From contig NZ_WKJI01000001.1 of NCBI RefSeq assembly GCF_009674685.1, positions 248,001 to 312,000 on the forward strand: a stretch of 64,000 nucleotides of DNA, given 5' to 3'. The translations under genes were made by a program, and so were the position numbers. This document shows positions 25,643-36,441 of this stretch, piece by piece; the stretch's first letter is position 1; each line of letters opens with the position of its first letter. The notes under the pieces were generated by a model. The model was not told where the DNA came from and ran no database searches. It saw nothing but the letters and a program-made list of their open reading frames with translations. This stretch comes from Pedobacter puniceum. Its GTDB lineage: Bacteria; Bacteroidota; Bacteroidia; Sphingobacteriales; Sphingobacteriaceae.

Positions 25643-26023
25643 ATGGCAGATTTAAAAGCGTTTGCTGAGCAGTTAGTAAACTTATCAGTTAAAGAAGTAA
25701 ATGAGTTAGCTCAAATTTTAAAAGATGAGTATGGTATCGAGCCTGCTGCTGCTGCAGTAGCTGTTGCTGGTCCTGCTGCTGGTGGTGCTGATGCACCTGC
25801 TGCTGAAGAGAAAACATCTTTTGATGTAATCTTGAAAGATGCTGGTGGTCAGAAATTAGCAGTTGTTAAATTAGTTAAAGACTTAACTGGTTTAGGCTTA
25901 AAAGAAGCAAAAGATTTAGTTGACGGTGCACCTAAAGAATTAAAAGCTGGTGTTGCTAAAGACGAAGCTGAAGCTCTTAAAAAACAATTAGAAGAAGCAG
26001 GAGCTGTTGTTGAGATTAAATAA
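25643..26023 (+). CDS. rplL: 50S ribosomal protein L7/L12
   Basis: A 126-aa acidic stalk protein: an N-terminal dimerisation helix (residues 1-33), an Ala/Pro-rich hinge (about 36-55), and a C-terminal globular domain with [10 protein letters not shown] and [16 protein letters not shown]. It recruits translation factors. A stem-loop in the next gap may attenuate transcription into rpoB. Confidence 0.98.
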   Translation: MADLKAFAEQLVNLSVKEVNELAQILKDEYGIEPAAAAVAVAGPAAGGADAPAAEEKTSFDVILKDAGGQKLAVVKLVKDLTGLGLKEAKDLVDGAPKELKAGVAKDEAEALKKQLEEAGAVVEIK

Positions 26024-26045
26024 TTAAAATCTCTCCACAAGATAT

Positions 26046-26091
26046 AGCCTTAGACTCCCTCCGTTAAAACGGATCGGAGTCTATGGCTTTT
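26046..26091 (+). terminator. rplL-rpoB attenuator hairpin
   Basis: AGCCTTAGACTCC (26046-26058) pairs with GGAGTCTATGGCT (26076-26088) with one mismatch. A nested CCGTT/AACGG hairpin fills the loop and a TTTT tail follows. A partial terminator at this place is known from E. coli, where it lowers rpoBC relative to ribosomal protein output. Confidence 0.7.
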
Positions 26092-26180
26092 GGTGTATAT
26101 CACCAATTTTAATGAAAATGCTGGATGGCTGTTCAGTATTAATCGAATTTTCGGTTTAGTTTAACTAAAATTTTAGACCC

Positions 26181-29100
26181 TTGGCAAACAAAAGCAATCA
26201 AAGGATAAACTTTGCTCAAAGTAAGCATGTAATTGATTATCCTGATTTTCTGGATGTTCAAATCCAATCGTTCAAGGAATTCTTTCAGTTAGAAACTACT
26301 TCAGATAACCGTCATACAGAAGGGTTATTTAAAGTTTTTGCTGAAAACTTTCCGATCTCAGACTCGAGAAACATATTTGTTTTAGAATTTCTGGATTATT
26401 TTATTGATCCACCTCGTTATGATATACAAGAGTGTATTGAGCGTGGATTAACTTATAGTGTACCTCTCAAGGCAAAATTAAGATTGTCTTGTAATGATGA
26501 GGAACACGAAGACTTTGAAACAATCGTTCAGGATGTTTATCTAGGAACTATTCCTTACATGACTCCGAAAGGAACTTTTGTTATCAATGGTGCAGAGCGT
26601 GTAATCGTTTCTCAATTACACCGTTCACCAGGTGTGTTTTTTGGTGTAAGTCGTCACACTAATGGTAGTAAATTATATTCTGCCCGTGTTATTCCTTTCA
26701 AAGGTTCATGGATAGAGTTTGCTACAGACGTTAATAATGTGATGTATGCTTACATAGACCGTAAAAAGAAATTCCCTGTAACCACACTTTTAAGAGCAAT
26801 TGGTTATGATTCTGATAAAGATATTTTAGAATTATTCGACTTAGCTGATGAAGTTAAGGTTAGCAAATCAGGACTTAAGAAATATGTAGGTCGTAAACTT
26901 GCTGCAAGAGTTCTTAAGAAATGGGTAGAAGATTTTGTGGATGAGGATACAGGTGAAGTTGTTTCTATTGATAGAAATGAAATTATTCTAGAAAGAGAAA
27001 CTATTTTAGAAGATGATCATATCGATATGATTGTTGATGCTGGTGTTAAAACTTTAATCCTTTCTAAGGAAGATAGCAACAGCGGAGACTATACTATCAT
27101 TTATAATACATTACAAAAAGATACTTCTAACTCTGCTAAAGAAGCGGTAGAACATATCTACAGACAATTACGTAATGCTGAACCACCTGATGAGGAAACC
27201 GCTCGTGGTATCATAGATCGTTTATTCTTCTCAGATAAACGTTATGATCTAGGCGACGTTGGTCGTTACCGTATCAATCGTAAGTTAAAATTAGATACTC
27301 CTGTGGAGACTAAAGTTTTAACTAAGATGGATATCATTGCGATTGTTAAATACTTGATCAAATTAATTAACTCTAAAGAGGATGTTGATGATATCGATCA
27401 CTTATCTAACCGTCGTGTTCGTACTGTAGGTGAGCAGCTTTATGCTCAGTTTGGGGTAGGTTTATCAAGAATGGCTAGAACCATTCGTGAGCGTATGAAT
27501 ATCCGTGATAACGAGGTATTTACTCCAACTGATTTGATTAATGCTCGTACATTATCTTCAGTAATCAATTCATTCTTCGGAACAAACCAGTTATCTCAAT
27601 TTATGGATCAAACCAATCCATTAGCAGAGATTACTCATAAACGTCGTTTATCGGCTTTAGGTCCTGGTGGTTTATCAAGAGAAAGAGCTGGTTTTGAGGT
27701 GCGTGACGTTCACTACACTCACTACGGTCGTTTATGTACCATTGAAACTCCAGAAGGGCCAAACATTGGTTTGATTTCTTCTCTTTGTGTACATGCTAAA
27801 ATCAATAACCTTGGATTTATAGAAACACCTTACCGTAAAGTTGTTGATGGTAAAGTAGCAGTAGACCAACCGGTGATTTATTTAAGCGCAGAAGATGAGG
27901 ATGGTATGACCATTGCTCAGGCTAATGCGCAATATGATGAAAAAGGAAATTATGTTGATGATAAAGTAAAAGCTAGATATGAGGGTGACTTCCCGGTAAT
28001 TGAGCCAGAAAAACTTGATTATATGGATGTTTCTCCAAATCAGATTACTTCTATCGCGGCATCATTAATTCCTTTCTTAGAGCATGATGATGCGAACAGA
28101 GCTTTGATGGGATCTAACATGCAACGTCAAGCTGTACCATTATTACGTCCAGAAGCTCCTGTAGTAGGTACAGGTTTAGAAGGTCGTGTAGCTCGTGATT
28201 CAAGAACGCTAATTAATGCAGAAGGTAATGGTGTGGTTGAGTATGTTGATGCTAATAAAATTACCATTAAATATGACAGAACAGAAGATGATGCTTTAGT
28301 ATCATTTGATGGAGAATCTAAATCATATAACTTAATTAAGTTCAAGAAAACCAACCAAAGTACTTGTATCAACTTAAAGCCAATTGTTAAAAAAGGACAA
28401 AGAGTTGAAAAAGGTCAAGTTCTTTGTGAAGGTTATGCAACACAGGATGGAGAGTTAGCTCTTGGAAGAAACTTAAAAGTTGCTTTCATGCCTTGGCAAG
28501 GTTACAACTTTGAGGATGCTATCGTAATTTCTGAAAGAGTTGTTTCTCAGGATATCTTCACTTCACTTCATATTGAGGAATTTGAATTAGAAGTACGTGA
28601 TACTAAACGTGGTGAAGAGGAGTTAACTCCAGATATTCCTAACGTTTCTGAAGAAGCTACTAAAGATTTAGATGAGAACGGTATCATTAGAGTAGGTGCT
28701 GAAGTTAAAGAAGGCGATATCCTTATCGGAAAAATAACTCCTAAAGGAGAATCAGATCCTTCACCAGAAGAGAAACTTTTAAGAGCAATCTTTGGAGACA
28801 AAGCTGGTGACGTTAAAGACGCATCTTTAAAAACTCCTCCATCAATTAACGGTGTTGTTATTGATACTAAATTATTCTCGAGAGCTAAGAAAACTTCTAA
28901 AGCAGAAGAAAAAGCTCAATTAGATAAATTAGAAGCAAGACACGAGAAAGCTGTAAGAGAACTTCGTGAAGCGTTGGTAGAAAAACTATTTACCATTGTA
29001 AATGGTAAAACTTCACAAGGTGTTTACAATGTTTATAAAGAGCTTTTAATTGCTAAAGGCGTTAAGTTTACGCAGAAGTTGTTAATGGAATTGGATTATA

Positions 29101-29981
29101 ATCATATTAATCCAACTAAATGGACAACTGATGAAGATAAAAACGAATTGATTAAAGCGCTTCTACATAACTTCAATATTAAAGTTAACGAAGAATTAGG
29201 TGCTTACCGCAGAGATAAATTTGCTATTAGTGTGGGTGATGAGCTTCCTTCAGGTATCGTTCAAATGGCGAAAGTTTATGTTGCTAAGAAACGTAAATTA
29301 AAAGTTGGTGATAAGATGGCTGGTCGTCACGGTAATAAGGGTATTGTTGCTCGTATTGTTCGTGATGAAGATATGCCTTTCCTTGCTGATGGAACTCCAG
29401 TTGATATCGTGTTAAACCCACTAGGTGTACCTTCTCGTATGAACCTTGGACAGATTTACGAAACTGTTTTAGGTTGGGCAGGTAAAGAATTAGGGTTGAA
29501 ATTTGCAACTCCAATTTTTGATGGTGCATCTCATGATGAGGTTGAACATTACGTGAAACAAGCTGGTGTACCAGAATCAGGAAGAACCTACTTATATAAC
29601 GGTTTAACAGGTGAGCGTTTTGACCAACCAACAACTGTAGGTATCATCTATATGTTGAAACTAGGTCACATGGTTGATGATAAAATGCATGCTCGTTCAA
29701 TAGGACCATACTCATTAATTACACAACAACCATTAGGTGGTAAAGCACAATTTGGTGGTCAGCGTTTTGGTGAGATGGAGGTTTGGGCACTTGAAGCGTT
29801 TGGTGCTGCTAACATTCTACAAGAGATATTAACAGTTAAATCTGATGATGTTGTAGGAAGAGCAAAAACTTACGAAGCAATTGTTAAAGGTGAAAATCTT
29901 CCAACTCCAGGTGTTCCAGAATCATTCAACGTATTGGTTCATGAACTAAGAGGATTAGGTTTAGATATTACATTAGACTAA
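26181..29981 (+). CDS. rpoB: RNA polymerase beta subunit
   Basis: A 1266-aa protein with the full set of RpoB domains. Seen are [19 protein letters not shown] at the N-terminus, the rifampicin-pocket region [19 protein letters not shown] with [13 protein letters not shown], and the C-terminal [18 protein letters not shown] region ([14 protein letters not shown]) and [22 protein letters not shown] is the start: an in-frame TAG at 26157 rules out upstream ATGs, and the family N-terminus begins here. A 15-bp palindrome (TTTAGTT T AACTAAA, 26155-26169) lies 11 bases upstream. The wild-type residues of the rifampicin pocket appear intact. Confidence 0.99.
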   Translation: MANKSNQRINFAQSKHVIDYPDFLDVQIQSFKEFFQLETTSDNRHTEGLFKVFAENFPISDSRNIFVLEFLDYFIDPPRYDIQECIERGLTYSVPLKAKLRLSCNDEEHEDFETIVQDVYLGTIPYMTPKGTFVINGAERVIVSQLHRSPGVFFGVSRHTNGSKLYSARVIPFKGSWIEFATDVNNVMYAYIDRKKKFPVTTLLRAIGYDSDKDILELFDLADEVKVSKSGLKKYVGRKLAARVLKKWVEDFVDEDTGEVVSIDRNEIILERETILEDDHIDMIVDAGVKTLILSKEDSNSGDYTIIYNTLQKDTSNSAKEAVEHIYRQLRNAEPPDEETARGIIDRLFFSDKRYDLGDVGRYRINRKLKLDTPVETKVLTKMDIIAIVKYLIKLINSKEDVDDIDHLSNRRVRTVGEQLYAQFGVGLSRMARTIRERMNIRDNEVFTPTDLINARTLSSVINSFFGTNQLSQFMDQTNPLAEITHKRRLSALGPGGLSRERAGFEVRDVHYTHYGRLCTIETPEGPNIGLISSLCVHAKINNLGFIETPYRKVVDGKVAVDQPVIYLSAEDEDGMTIAQANAQYDEKGNYVDDKVKARYEGDFPVIEPEKLDYMDVSPNQITSIAASLIPFLEHDDANRALMGSNMQRQAVPLLRPEAPVVGTGLEGRVARDSRTLINAEGNGVVEYVDANKITIKYDRTEDDALVSFDGESKSYNLIKFKKTNQSTCINLKPIVKKGQRVEKGQVLCEGYATQDGELALGRNLKVAFMPWQGYNFEDAIVISERVVSQDIFTSLHIEEFELEVRDTKRGEEELTPDIPNVSEEATKDLDENGIIRVGAEVKEGDILIGKITPKGESDPSPEEKLLRAIFGDKAGDVKDASLKTPPSINGVVIDTKLFSRAKKTSKAEEKAQLDKLEARHEKAVRELREALVEKLFTIVNGKTSQGVYNVYKELLIAKGVKFTQKLLMELDYNHINPTKWTTDEDKNELIKALLHNFNIKVNEELGAYRRDKFAISVGDELPSGIVQMAKVYVAKKRKLKVGDKMAGRHGNKGIVARIVRDEDMPFLADGTPVDIVLNPLGVPSRMNLGQIYETVLGWAGKELGLKFATPIFDGASHDEVEHYVKQAGVPESGRTYLYNGLTGERFDQPTTVGIIYMLKLGHMVDDKMHARSIGPYSLITQQPLGGKAQFGGQRFGEMEVWALEAFGAANILQEILTVKSDDVVGRAKTYEAIVKGENLPTPGVPESFNVLVHELRGLGLDITLD

Positions 29982-29982
29982 T

Positions 29983-30060
29983 AAGTTCAAGGTTTAAAGT
30001 TGAAGGTTTAAAGTTTAAATACTTTGCTTTCAACTTTGGACTTATGACTTTCAACTTAAA
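29983..30060. repeat. Heptad repeat element in the rpoB-rpoC gap
   Basis: The left arm reads AAGTTCA, AGGTTTA, AAGTTGA, AGGTTTA, AAGTTTA. The right arm reads CTTTCAA, CTTTGGA, CTTATGA, CTTTCAA, CTTAAAG, the inverse of the same 7-mer pattern. The arms are about 35 bp each around an 8- to 10-bp centre, so the rpoBC transcript can fold an imperfect hairpin here. Confidence 0.75.
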
Positions 30061-30068
30061 GAAAGAAT

Positions 30069-33000
30069 ATGTCTTACAAAAAGGATAATAAAATAAAAAG
30101 TAATTTTACCTCAATTACCATTAGCTTATCTTCTCCTGAAGCAATTTTGGAAAGATCAAGTGGTGAGGTATTAAAGCCTGAGACAATCAACTACAGAACG
30201 TATAAGCCAGAACGTGATGGTTTATTCTGCGAGCGTATTTTTGGTCCGGTTAAAGATTACGAATGCCATTGCGGTAAATATAAGCGTATTCGTTACAAAG
30301 GAATCGTTTGTGACCGTTGCGGTGTTGAGGTTACAGAGAAAAAAGTACGTCGTGAGCGTATGGGACACATCAATCTTGTTGTTCCTGTGGCGCACATTTG
30401 GTATTTCAGATCTTTACCTAATAAAATTGGTTACTTATTAGGTTTGCCAACTAAAAAATTAGATTTAATCATTTACTACGAGCGTTACGTAGTTATTCAA
30501 TCTGGTTTAATGGCAGATCAAGGTATCAATTACATGGACTTCTTAACAGAAGAAGAGTATCTTGATATCCTAGATAAATTACCTAAAGAAAATCAGTATT
30601 TGGATGATAAAGATCCAAATAAATTCATCGCTAAGATGGGGGCTGAGGCTTTAGAAGATTTGTTAAAACGTCTTGATTTAGATACTTTATCTTACGATTT
30701 ACGTCACCAAGCAGCTAATGAAACTTCTCAGCAACGTAAAAACGAAGCCTTAAAGCGTTTACAAGTTGTTGAAGCTTTCCGTGGTTCTCAAGGTCGTATA
30801 GAGAATAATCCAGAGTGGATGATTGTTAAAATTGTTCCTGTTATTCCACCAGAATTACGTCCATTAGTGCCATTAGAAGGTGGTCGTTTTGCAACTTCAG
30901 ATTTAAATGATCTTTATAGAAGGGTAATTATCCGTAATAACCGTCTAAAAAGATTGATGGAAATTAAAGCTCCAGAAGTAATCTTACGTAACGAAAAACG
31001 TATGTTACAAGAAGCTGTTGACTCTTTATTTGACAACTCACGTAAAGTGAATGCTGTTAAAACTGAAGGTAACAGAGCTTTAAAATCATTATCAGATATA
31101 TTAAAAGGTAAGCAAGGGCGTTTCCGTCAAAACTTACTAGGTAAACGTGTTGATTATTCTGGTCGTTCTGTAATTGTGGTAGGTCCTACTTTAAAATTAC
31201 ACGAGTGTGGTTTACCTAAAGATATGGCAGCAGAGCTATTTAAACCATTTATCATCCGTAAGATGATTGAAAGGGGAGTAGTTAAAACTGTTAAGTCTGC
31301 AAAGAAAATTGTTGATAGAAAAGACCCTCTAGTTTGGGATATTTTAGAGAATGTATTAAAAGGACATCCTGTTCTTTTAAACAGGGCACCTACGCTTCAC
31401 CGTTTAGGTATTCAAGCATTCCAACCTAAATTAGTTGAAGGTAAAGCTATCCAATTACATCCATTAGTTTGTACTGCATTTAACGCGGATTTTGACGGTG
31501 ACCAGATGGCTGTTCACGTACCACTAGGTAATGCTGCTGTTTTGGAAGCCCAAATCTTGATGTTAGCATCGCACAACATTCTTAACCCAGCTAACGGAAC
31601 TCCGGTAACGGTACCTTCTCAAGATATGGTTCTTGGTCTTTATTACATGACCAAAGGTCGTAAGTCTGAGCCAGGACACCCAGTAAGGGGCGAAGGATCT
31701 ATTTTCTATTCTTCTGAAGAGGTTACAATTGCTTACAATGAGAAGAAAATTGATTTACATGCTTGGATCAAAGTAAAAGCTAAGGTTAAGGCTAAAGATG
31801 GTTCAATCGAAGCTAAAACTATTGAGACTACAGTTGGTAGAGTATTATTTAATGAAGTAGTACCAGAAGAGGTAGGTTTCATTAATGAGTTGCTAACTAA
31901 AAAATCTCTTAGAGATATCATTGGAGAGGTAGTAAAAGTTACTGGTATGGCCAGAGCAGCAAACTTCTTAGATGAAATCAAAACTATGGGATTCCAGTAT
32001 GCTTTCAGAGGAGGTTTATCTTTCAACTTGAAAGACTTAAATATCCCTACAGAGAAACATACTTTATTAGAGCAAGCTCGTAAAGAAGTTGATGAAGTAA
32101 TGAATAACTATAACATGGGTTTCATTACCAACAACGAGCGTTACAATCAAATTATCGATATCTGGACTCGTATCAATAATAAATTGACATCGCATGTAAT
32201 GCACCAGCTAACTAACGATAACCAAGGATTTAACTCTGTTTACATGATGTTGGATTCTGGAGCTCGTGGTTCTAAGGAGCAAATTCGTCAGCTTTGTGGT
32301 ATGAGGGGATTGATGGCGAAACCACAAAAATCAGGTTCAGGTGGTGAGATTATAGAGAACCCTATCCTTTCTAACTTTAAAGAAGGTTTATCAGTTCTTG
32401 AATATTTTATCTCTACTCACGGTGCTCGTAAAGGTCTTGCGGATACAGCGTTAAAAACTGCTGATGCTGGTTACTTAACTCGTCGTTTACATGATGTTGC
32501 ACAGGATATGGTGATTAAAGCACACGATTGCGGTACTTTAAGAGGTATGTTCACAACTGCATTAAAAGATAACGAGGATATTGTTGAACCATTATATGAT
32601 AGAATTTTAGGTCGTACTTCTTTACATGATGTTTATCATCCATTAACTAATGAATTATTAGTTGGTGCAAATGAAGATATCACTGAAGAAATCGCGAAAG
32701 CAATAGAAGAGTCTCCACTAGAAGGTGTTGAAATACGTTCTGTATTAACTTGTGAAGCTCCAAGAGGAGTTTGTGCATTATGCTACGGAAGAAACTTAGC
32801 TTCTGGTAAACGTGTTCAGATGGGTGAGGCGGTTGGTGTAATTGCAGCACAGTCTATTGGTGAGCCAGGTACGCAGTTAACACTTCGTACATTCCACGTG
32901 GGTGGTACTGCATCTAACATTGCGGCAGAATCTCAAATCAATGCTAAGTTTGATGGAGTTATCGAGTTTGAAAACATCAGAACTGTTGAGTATGAGACAG

Positions 33001-34361
33001 AAGAAGGTAAAGTAGATGTTGTATTAGGTCGTTCTGGAGAGTTTAAAATTGTAGATCCAAATAGCGGAAGAGTTATTGTAACCAATAATATCCCTTATGG
33101 TTCTTATTTATATGTTAAAGAAGGAACTAAGTTAACTAAAGGAGATAAGATTTGCTCTTGGGATCCGTACAATGCGGTAATTATATCTGAGTTCTCTGGT
33201 AAAGTAGAATTTGAATCAGTAATTGAAGGTGTTACCTTCCGTGAAGAGTCTGATGAGCAAACCGGACACAGAGAGAAAGTTATCATTGATACTAGAGATA
33301 AGACCAAAAACCCTGTTGTTAAAATCGTTGACAAAAAAGGTGGTTCTATTAGAGAATACAATATTCCAGTAGGGGCGCATATTGTTGTGGATGAAGGCGA
33401 CGAGGTTAAAATGGGTGAAATCTTAGTTAAGATTCCTCGTACAACTGGTAAAACTAGAGATATCACCGGTGGTTTACCTCGTGTAACTGAATTATTTGAA
33501 GCTAGAAATCCATCTAACCCAGCTGTTATTACAGAGATTGATGGTGTTGTAACTTTAGGAGGTGTTAAACGTGGTAACCGTGAGGTAACTATCGAATCTA
33601 GAGACGGACAAGTTAAAAAATACTTGGTGCCATTATCTAAACATATTTTAGTACAGGATAATGACTTTGTTAAAGCTGGTATGGCATTGTCTGACGGAGC
33701 AACCTCTCCAGGCGATATCTTATCAATTAAAGGTCCTGCAGCCGTACAAGAGTATCTTGTTAATGGAATTCAAGAGGTTTACCGTTTACAAGGTGTGAAA
33801 ATTAACGATAAACACTTTGAGACTATCGTTCACCAAATGATGCAGAAAGTAATGATTGAAGACGCTGGTGATACGAAATTCTTAGAAAAAGAAGCAGTAG
33901 ATAGATTTGATTTCTCTATTGAGAATGATAGTATCTATGATAAAATGGTAGTTGAAGATCCAGGAGATTCTAATACTTTAAAACCTGGTCAGATTATTTC
34001 TGTACGTAAATTACGTGATGAGAACTCACAATTAAAACGTAAAGATTTAAAACTGGTTACAGCAAGAGAGGCTCGTCCTGCAACGGCAAGTCCAATGCTT
34101 CAAGGTATTACCAGAGCATCTTTAGGTACTAAATCGTTTATCTCTGCTGCATCGTTCCAAGAAACTACTAAGGTTCTTAACGAAGCTGCCATCGCCGGTA
34201 AGCGTGATGATTTATTAGGCTTGAAAGAAAACGTAATTGTTGGTCACTTAATACCTTCTGGTACAGGTTTAAGAGATTACGAAAGAATTATTGTTGGATC
34301 TCAAGAAGAGTATGATAGATTAATGGCTTCTAAAGAAGAGGAAGAAGAGATTGAAGCATAA
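30069..34361 (+). CDS. rpoC: RNA polymerase beta' subunit
   Basis: A 1430-aa protein. The N-terminal zinc site is [20 protein letters not shown] (about residues 66-85), the active-site Mg motif is [11 protein letters not shown], the second zinc site has [13 protein letters not shown], and the trigger-loop/bridge region has [12 protein letters not shown]. It ends in an acidic tail EEEEEIEA. It follows rpoB after an 87-base gap filled by a heptad-repeat hairpin. A strong terminator ends the operon. Confidence 0.99.
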   Translation: MSYKKDNKIKSNFTSITISLSSPEAILERSSGEVLKPETINYRTYKPERDGLFCERIFGPVKDYECHCGKYKRIRYKGIVCDRCGVEVTEKKVRRERMGHINLVVPVAHIWYFRSLPNKIGYLLGLPTKKLDLIIYYERYVVIQSGLMADQGINYMDFLTEEEYLDILDKLPKENQYLDDKDPNKFIAKMGAEALEDLLKRLDLDTLSYDLRHQAANETSQQRKNEALKRLQVVEAFRGSQGRIENNPEWMIVKIVPVIPPELRPLVPLEGGRFATSDLNDLYRRVIIRNNRLKRLMEIKAPEVILRNEKRMLQEAVDSLFDNSRKVNAVKTEGNRALKSLSDILKGKQGRFRQNLLGKRVDYSGRSVIVVGPTLKLHECGLPKDMAAELFKPFIIRKMIERGVVKTVKSAKKIVDRKDPLVWDILENVLKGHPVLLNRAPTLHRLGIQAFQPKLVEGKAIQLHPLVCTAFNADFDGDQMAVHVPLGNAAVLEAQILMLASHNILNPANGTPVTVPSQDMVLGLYYMTKGRKSEPGHPVRGEGSIFYSSEEVTIAYNEKKIDLHAWIKVKAKVKAKDGSIEAKTIETTVGRVLFNEVVPEEVGFINELLTKKSLRDIIGEVVKVTGMARAANFLDEIKTMGFQYAFRGGLSFNLKDLNIPTEKHTLLEQARKEVDEVMNNYNMGFITNNERYNQIIDIWTRINNKLTSHVMHQLTNDNQGFNSVYMMLDSGARGSKEQIRQLCGMRGLMAKPQKSGSGGEIIENPILSNFKEGLSVLEYFISTHGARKGLADTALKTADAGYLTRRLHDVAQDMVIKAHDCGTLRGMFTTALKDNEDIVEPLYDRILGRTSLHDVYHPLTNELLVGANEDITEEIAKAIEESPLEGVEIRSVLTCEAPRGVCALCYGRNLASGKRVQMGEAVGVIAAQSIGEPGTQLTLRTFHVGGTASNIAAESQINAKFDGVIEFENIRTVEYETEEGKVDVVLGRSGEFKIVDPNSGRVIVTNNIPYGSYLYVKEGTKLTKGDKICSWDPYNAVIISEFSGKVEFESVIEGVTFREESDEQTGHREKVIIDTRDKTKNPVVKIVDKKGGSIREYNIPVGAHIVVDEGDEVKMGEILVKIPRTTGKTRDITGGLPRVTELFEARNPSNPAVITEIDGVVTLGGVKRGNREVTIESRDGQVKKYLVPLSKHILVQDNDFVKAGMALSDGATSPGDILSIKGPAAVQEYLVNGIQEVYRLQGVKINDKHFETIVHQMMQKVMIEDAGDTKFLEKEAVDRFDFSIENDSIYDKMVVEDPGDSNTLKPGQIISVRKLRDENSQLKRKDLKLVTAREARPATASPMLQGITRASLGTKSFISAASFQETTKVLNEAAIAGKRDDLLGLKENVIVGHLIPSGTGLRDYERIIVGSQEEYDRLMASKEEEEEIEA

Positions 34362-34379
34362 TAATATCTCTAAATAATG

Positions 34380-34412
34380 AAAAGCCTGCTAGAAATAGCA
34401 GGCTTTTTTTGT
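34380..34412 (+). terminator. rpoC terminator
   Basis: A perfect 12-bp stem (AAAAGCCTGCTA, GAAA loop, TAGCAGGCTTTT) is followed by a T run. Confidence 0.93.
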
Positions 34413-34459
34413 TTTATTGTCAGCTTTGTTTATACTTGATATTTTAAGAGCAAAATACA

Positions 34460-34774
34460 ATGGAAGAACCACAAGATAACCAATTAAATATAGAATTATC
34501 AGAAGAAATAGCAGAAGGTGTATATTCTAACCTAGCCATCATAACTCACTCTAATAGCGAGTTTGTACTTGATTTTATTAGGGTAATGCCTGGCATACCT
34601 AAGGCAAAGGTAAAAAGTAGAATTGTATTAACACCAGATCATGCAAAGAGGCTATTATTAGCTTTAGAAGATAATATTGCCAAGTTTGAAATGATAAATG
34701 GACAGATAAAAGGCGGTGGAGAACCTAATAATGGAATGCCTTTTAACTTTGGAGGGCCTACCGCACAAGCTTAA
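34460..34774 (+). CDS. DUF3467 domain protein
   Basis: A 104-aa protein that matches DUF3467: LSEEIAEGVYSNLAIITHS, EFVLDFIRVMPG and KVKSRIVLTPDHAKRLLLAL. The family is widespread in Bacteroidota and often lies next to rpoC; its role is unknown. The C-terminus is a flexible Gly/Asn/Pro-rich tail. Its stop overlaps that of the convergent miaA by 4 bases. Confidence 0.88.
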   Translation: MEEPQDNQLNIELSEEIAEGVYSNLAIITHSNSEFVLDFIRVMPGIPKAKVKSRIVLTPDHAKRLLLALEDNIAKFEMINGQIKGGGEPNNGMPFNFGGPTAQA

Positions 34775-35694
34775 TCATGAGGAAGAGAGGTTATTTCTTT
34801 TTCAATAAACGAAATAACCTTTTTTTCTTCTTCTGGGCTAAACCAATGTATATTTTCTGTTTTCCTAAACCAAGTGAGTTGTCTTTTAGCAAACCTTCTG
34901 GTATTTTGCTTAATAGCATCAATAGCTTGTACTAAAGTTATTTTACCTTCCAAAAAGTCAAATATTTCAGAATACCCAACCGTATTGAGGCTATTTAAAT
35001 GCTTGTATTCTTGTAGGGTTTTTACTTCATCAATTAAACCTTGGGCTATCATTAAATCTACTCTTGTATTGATTCTTTCATAAAGTTTCTCTCTTGGCAT
35101 ATCTAAGCCAATGATGATAGTTTTAAAAGGGCGTTCTTTTTTTATACCGCTACGGAAAGAAGAAAATGTTGTACCTGTAGAGTGATAAACCTCAAGAGCT
35201 CTTATGATACGCTGTGGGTTATGTATATCAACTTCTGCGTAGTAAGCTGGGTCTATTGCTTGTAATTCTTGTTGTAGAGGGATTATGCCCTCATTTAAAA
35301 GTTTATCATTAAGACTTTTTCTTATATGTTCTTTAACTGGAGGCAGTTCATCAAAACCATGAAGTACGGCATTGATATATAAACCAGAACCGCCTACCAT
35401 AACTAAGACGTCATGACTTTGAAAAAGTTGATGTAATAGTTCTAAGGCTTCTTTTTCGTAAGAACCTACACTTACTTGTTCTTTTATACTGTGCGAGTTG
35501 ATGAAATGGTGTTTGGCAGCTTGAAGTTCTTCATTCGTAGGTTTTGCAGTTCCAATACTCATTTCTTTAAAAAATTGTCTGCTATCTGCAGATAAGATTT
35601 CGGTATTAAAATGCTGAGCAATTTTTATGGCAAGGGCAGTTTTACCTATCGCTGTTGGGCCTGCAATTACAATAAGAACTTTGGATTTATTCAT
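34771..35694 (-). CDS. miaA: tRNA dimethylallyltransferase
   Basis: A 307-aa enzyme that adds a dimethylallyl group to A37 of tRNAs reading UNN codons. The P-loop is GPTAIGKTAL (near residue 11), followed by LSADSRQFFKEMSIGTAKP, VGGSGLYINAVLHG and RIIRALEVYHSTG, all MiaA signatures. ATG at 35694 is preferred over TTG at 35709. It is the last gene in a minus-strand cluster that also contains cca, another tRNA-maturation gene. Confidence 0.95.
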   Translation of the reverse strand: MNKSKVLIVIAGPTAIGKTALAIKIAQHFNTEILSADSRQFFKEMSIGTAKPTNEELQAAKHHFINSHSIKEQVSVGSYEKEALELLHQLFQSHDVLVMVGGSGLYINAVLHGFDELPPVKEHIRKSLNDKLLNEGIIPLQQELQAIDPAYYAEVDIHNPQRIIRALEVYHSTGTTFSSFRSGIKKERPFKTIIIGLDMPREKLYERINTRVDLMIAQGLIDEVKTLQEYKHLNSLNTVGYSEIFDFLEGKITLVQAIDAIKQNTRRFAKRQLTWFRKTENIHWFSPEEEKKVISFIEKEITSLPHD

Positions 35695-35749
35695 GCTGTT
35701 TTTAAACAAAAAATCCGGTTTAAACCGGATTTAATATATTGTTTTAAGG

Positions 35750-36370
35750 TTATTCTCTATCATAATCATCTTGATCATAATTCTCATTATCAGAGAACTC
35801 ATCAGAAAATTCGTCGCTTTCCTCTTCCTCGTCTTCACCTTCCTCTGTATCAGAATTTAAAGCTTCTAATTCATCCTCATCGGCAATTAAAATGGTTTCA
35901 TCATCTAAGAAATCTGGATCTTCGTCGCCGGTAATTTCATCTGGGGAACCTAAAATATTACTGATAATTTTAGGAGCTTCACCCACAGATTTGAATACCA
36001 AAGGATAAATTTGGGTAGGGTTATTTTCTAAAATTTTAATCAGCTCTACATGAAAATCAAAAGGTTTTTCGAAATTATAGATATAGTAGAATTTTTGATG
36101 TGGATCATCAATATGACTGCTTAGTTTAGCATTTTCCATTAAACTCACTCCACGGTCTATTTTTTTCTCACTAGGAAGGTAAGCTATTTCTTCGTTCTTT
36201 ATCCAATGATCATTACTTACATAAAAGGAAGAAGATTTTTCTGGATCATATCCTATAGATTTGTGGATTGCATAATGTAAATCTTTAAATGTTTGGTTTG
36301 ATTTAATATCAATCTCTCTGATTACATCATCGTAATCCTCAAAACTTACCCTGAATCTGTAAACTGCCAT
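35750..36370 (-). CDS. PRiA4-ORF3 / IS1096-TnpR-like protein with acidic tail
   Basis: A 206-aa protein with the PRiA4_ORF3 domain over residues 1-140 (YRFRVSFEDYDDVIREIDI; FKDLHYAIHKSIGYD; FYYIYNF...DFHVELIKIL). The last 60 residues are extremely acidic and of low complexity (runs of D and E). The family name comes from plasmid and IS passenger genes, but this copy sits between housekeeping genes with no inverted repeats or transposase, so it is likely a resident gene. The function is unknown. Confidence 0.8.
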   Translation of the reverse strand: MAVYRFRVSFEDYDDVIREIDIKSNQTFKDLHYAIHKSIGYDPEKSSSFYVSNDHWIKNEEIAYLPSEKKIDRGVSLMENAKLSSHIDDPHQKFYYIYNFEKPFDFHVELIKILENNPTQIYPLVFKSVGEAPKIISNILGSPDEITGDEDPDFLDDETILIADEDELEALNSDTEEGEDEEEESDEFSDEFSDNENYDQDDYDRE

Positions 36371-36441
36371 GCTGCAAAAATAATTTTTATGAGGGATTTT
36401 TCTTAATTTATTTAATCTTAGTTGATAAATTGGATGAAAAT

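Noticed and set aside
23748..30060. CRISPR array suggested by regular short repeats in intergenic gaps
   Set aside because: The units are 7 bp, contiguous and without spacers; no cas operon is adjacent. The Cas4-like domain at 40891 is not near any array.
35750..36370. Insertion sequence suggested by the IS1096-TnpR-like name
   Set aside because: There is no transposase, inverted repeat or target duplication around it; the family name reflects early annotation.
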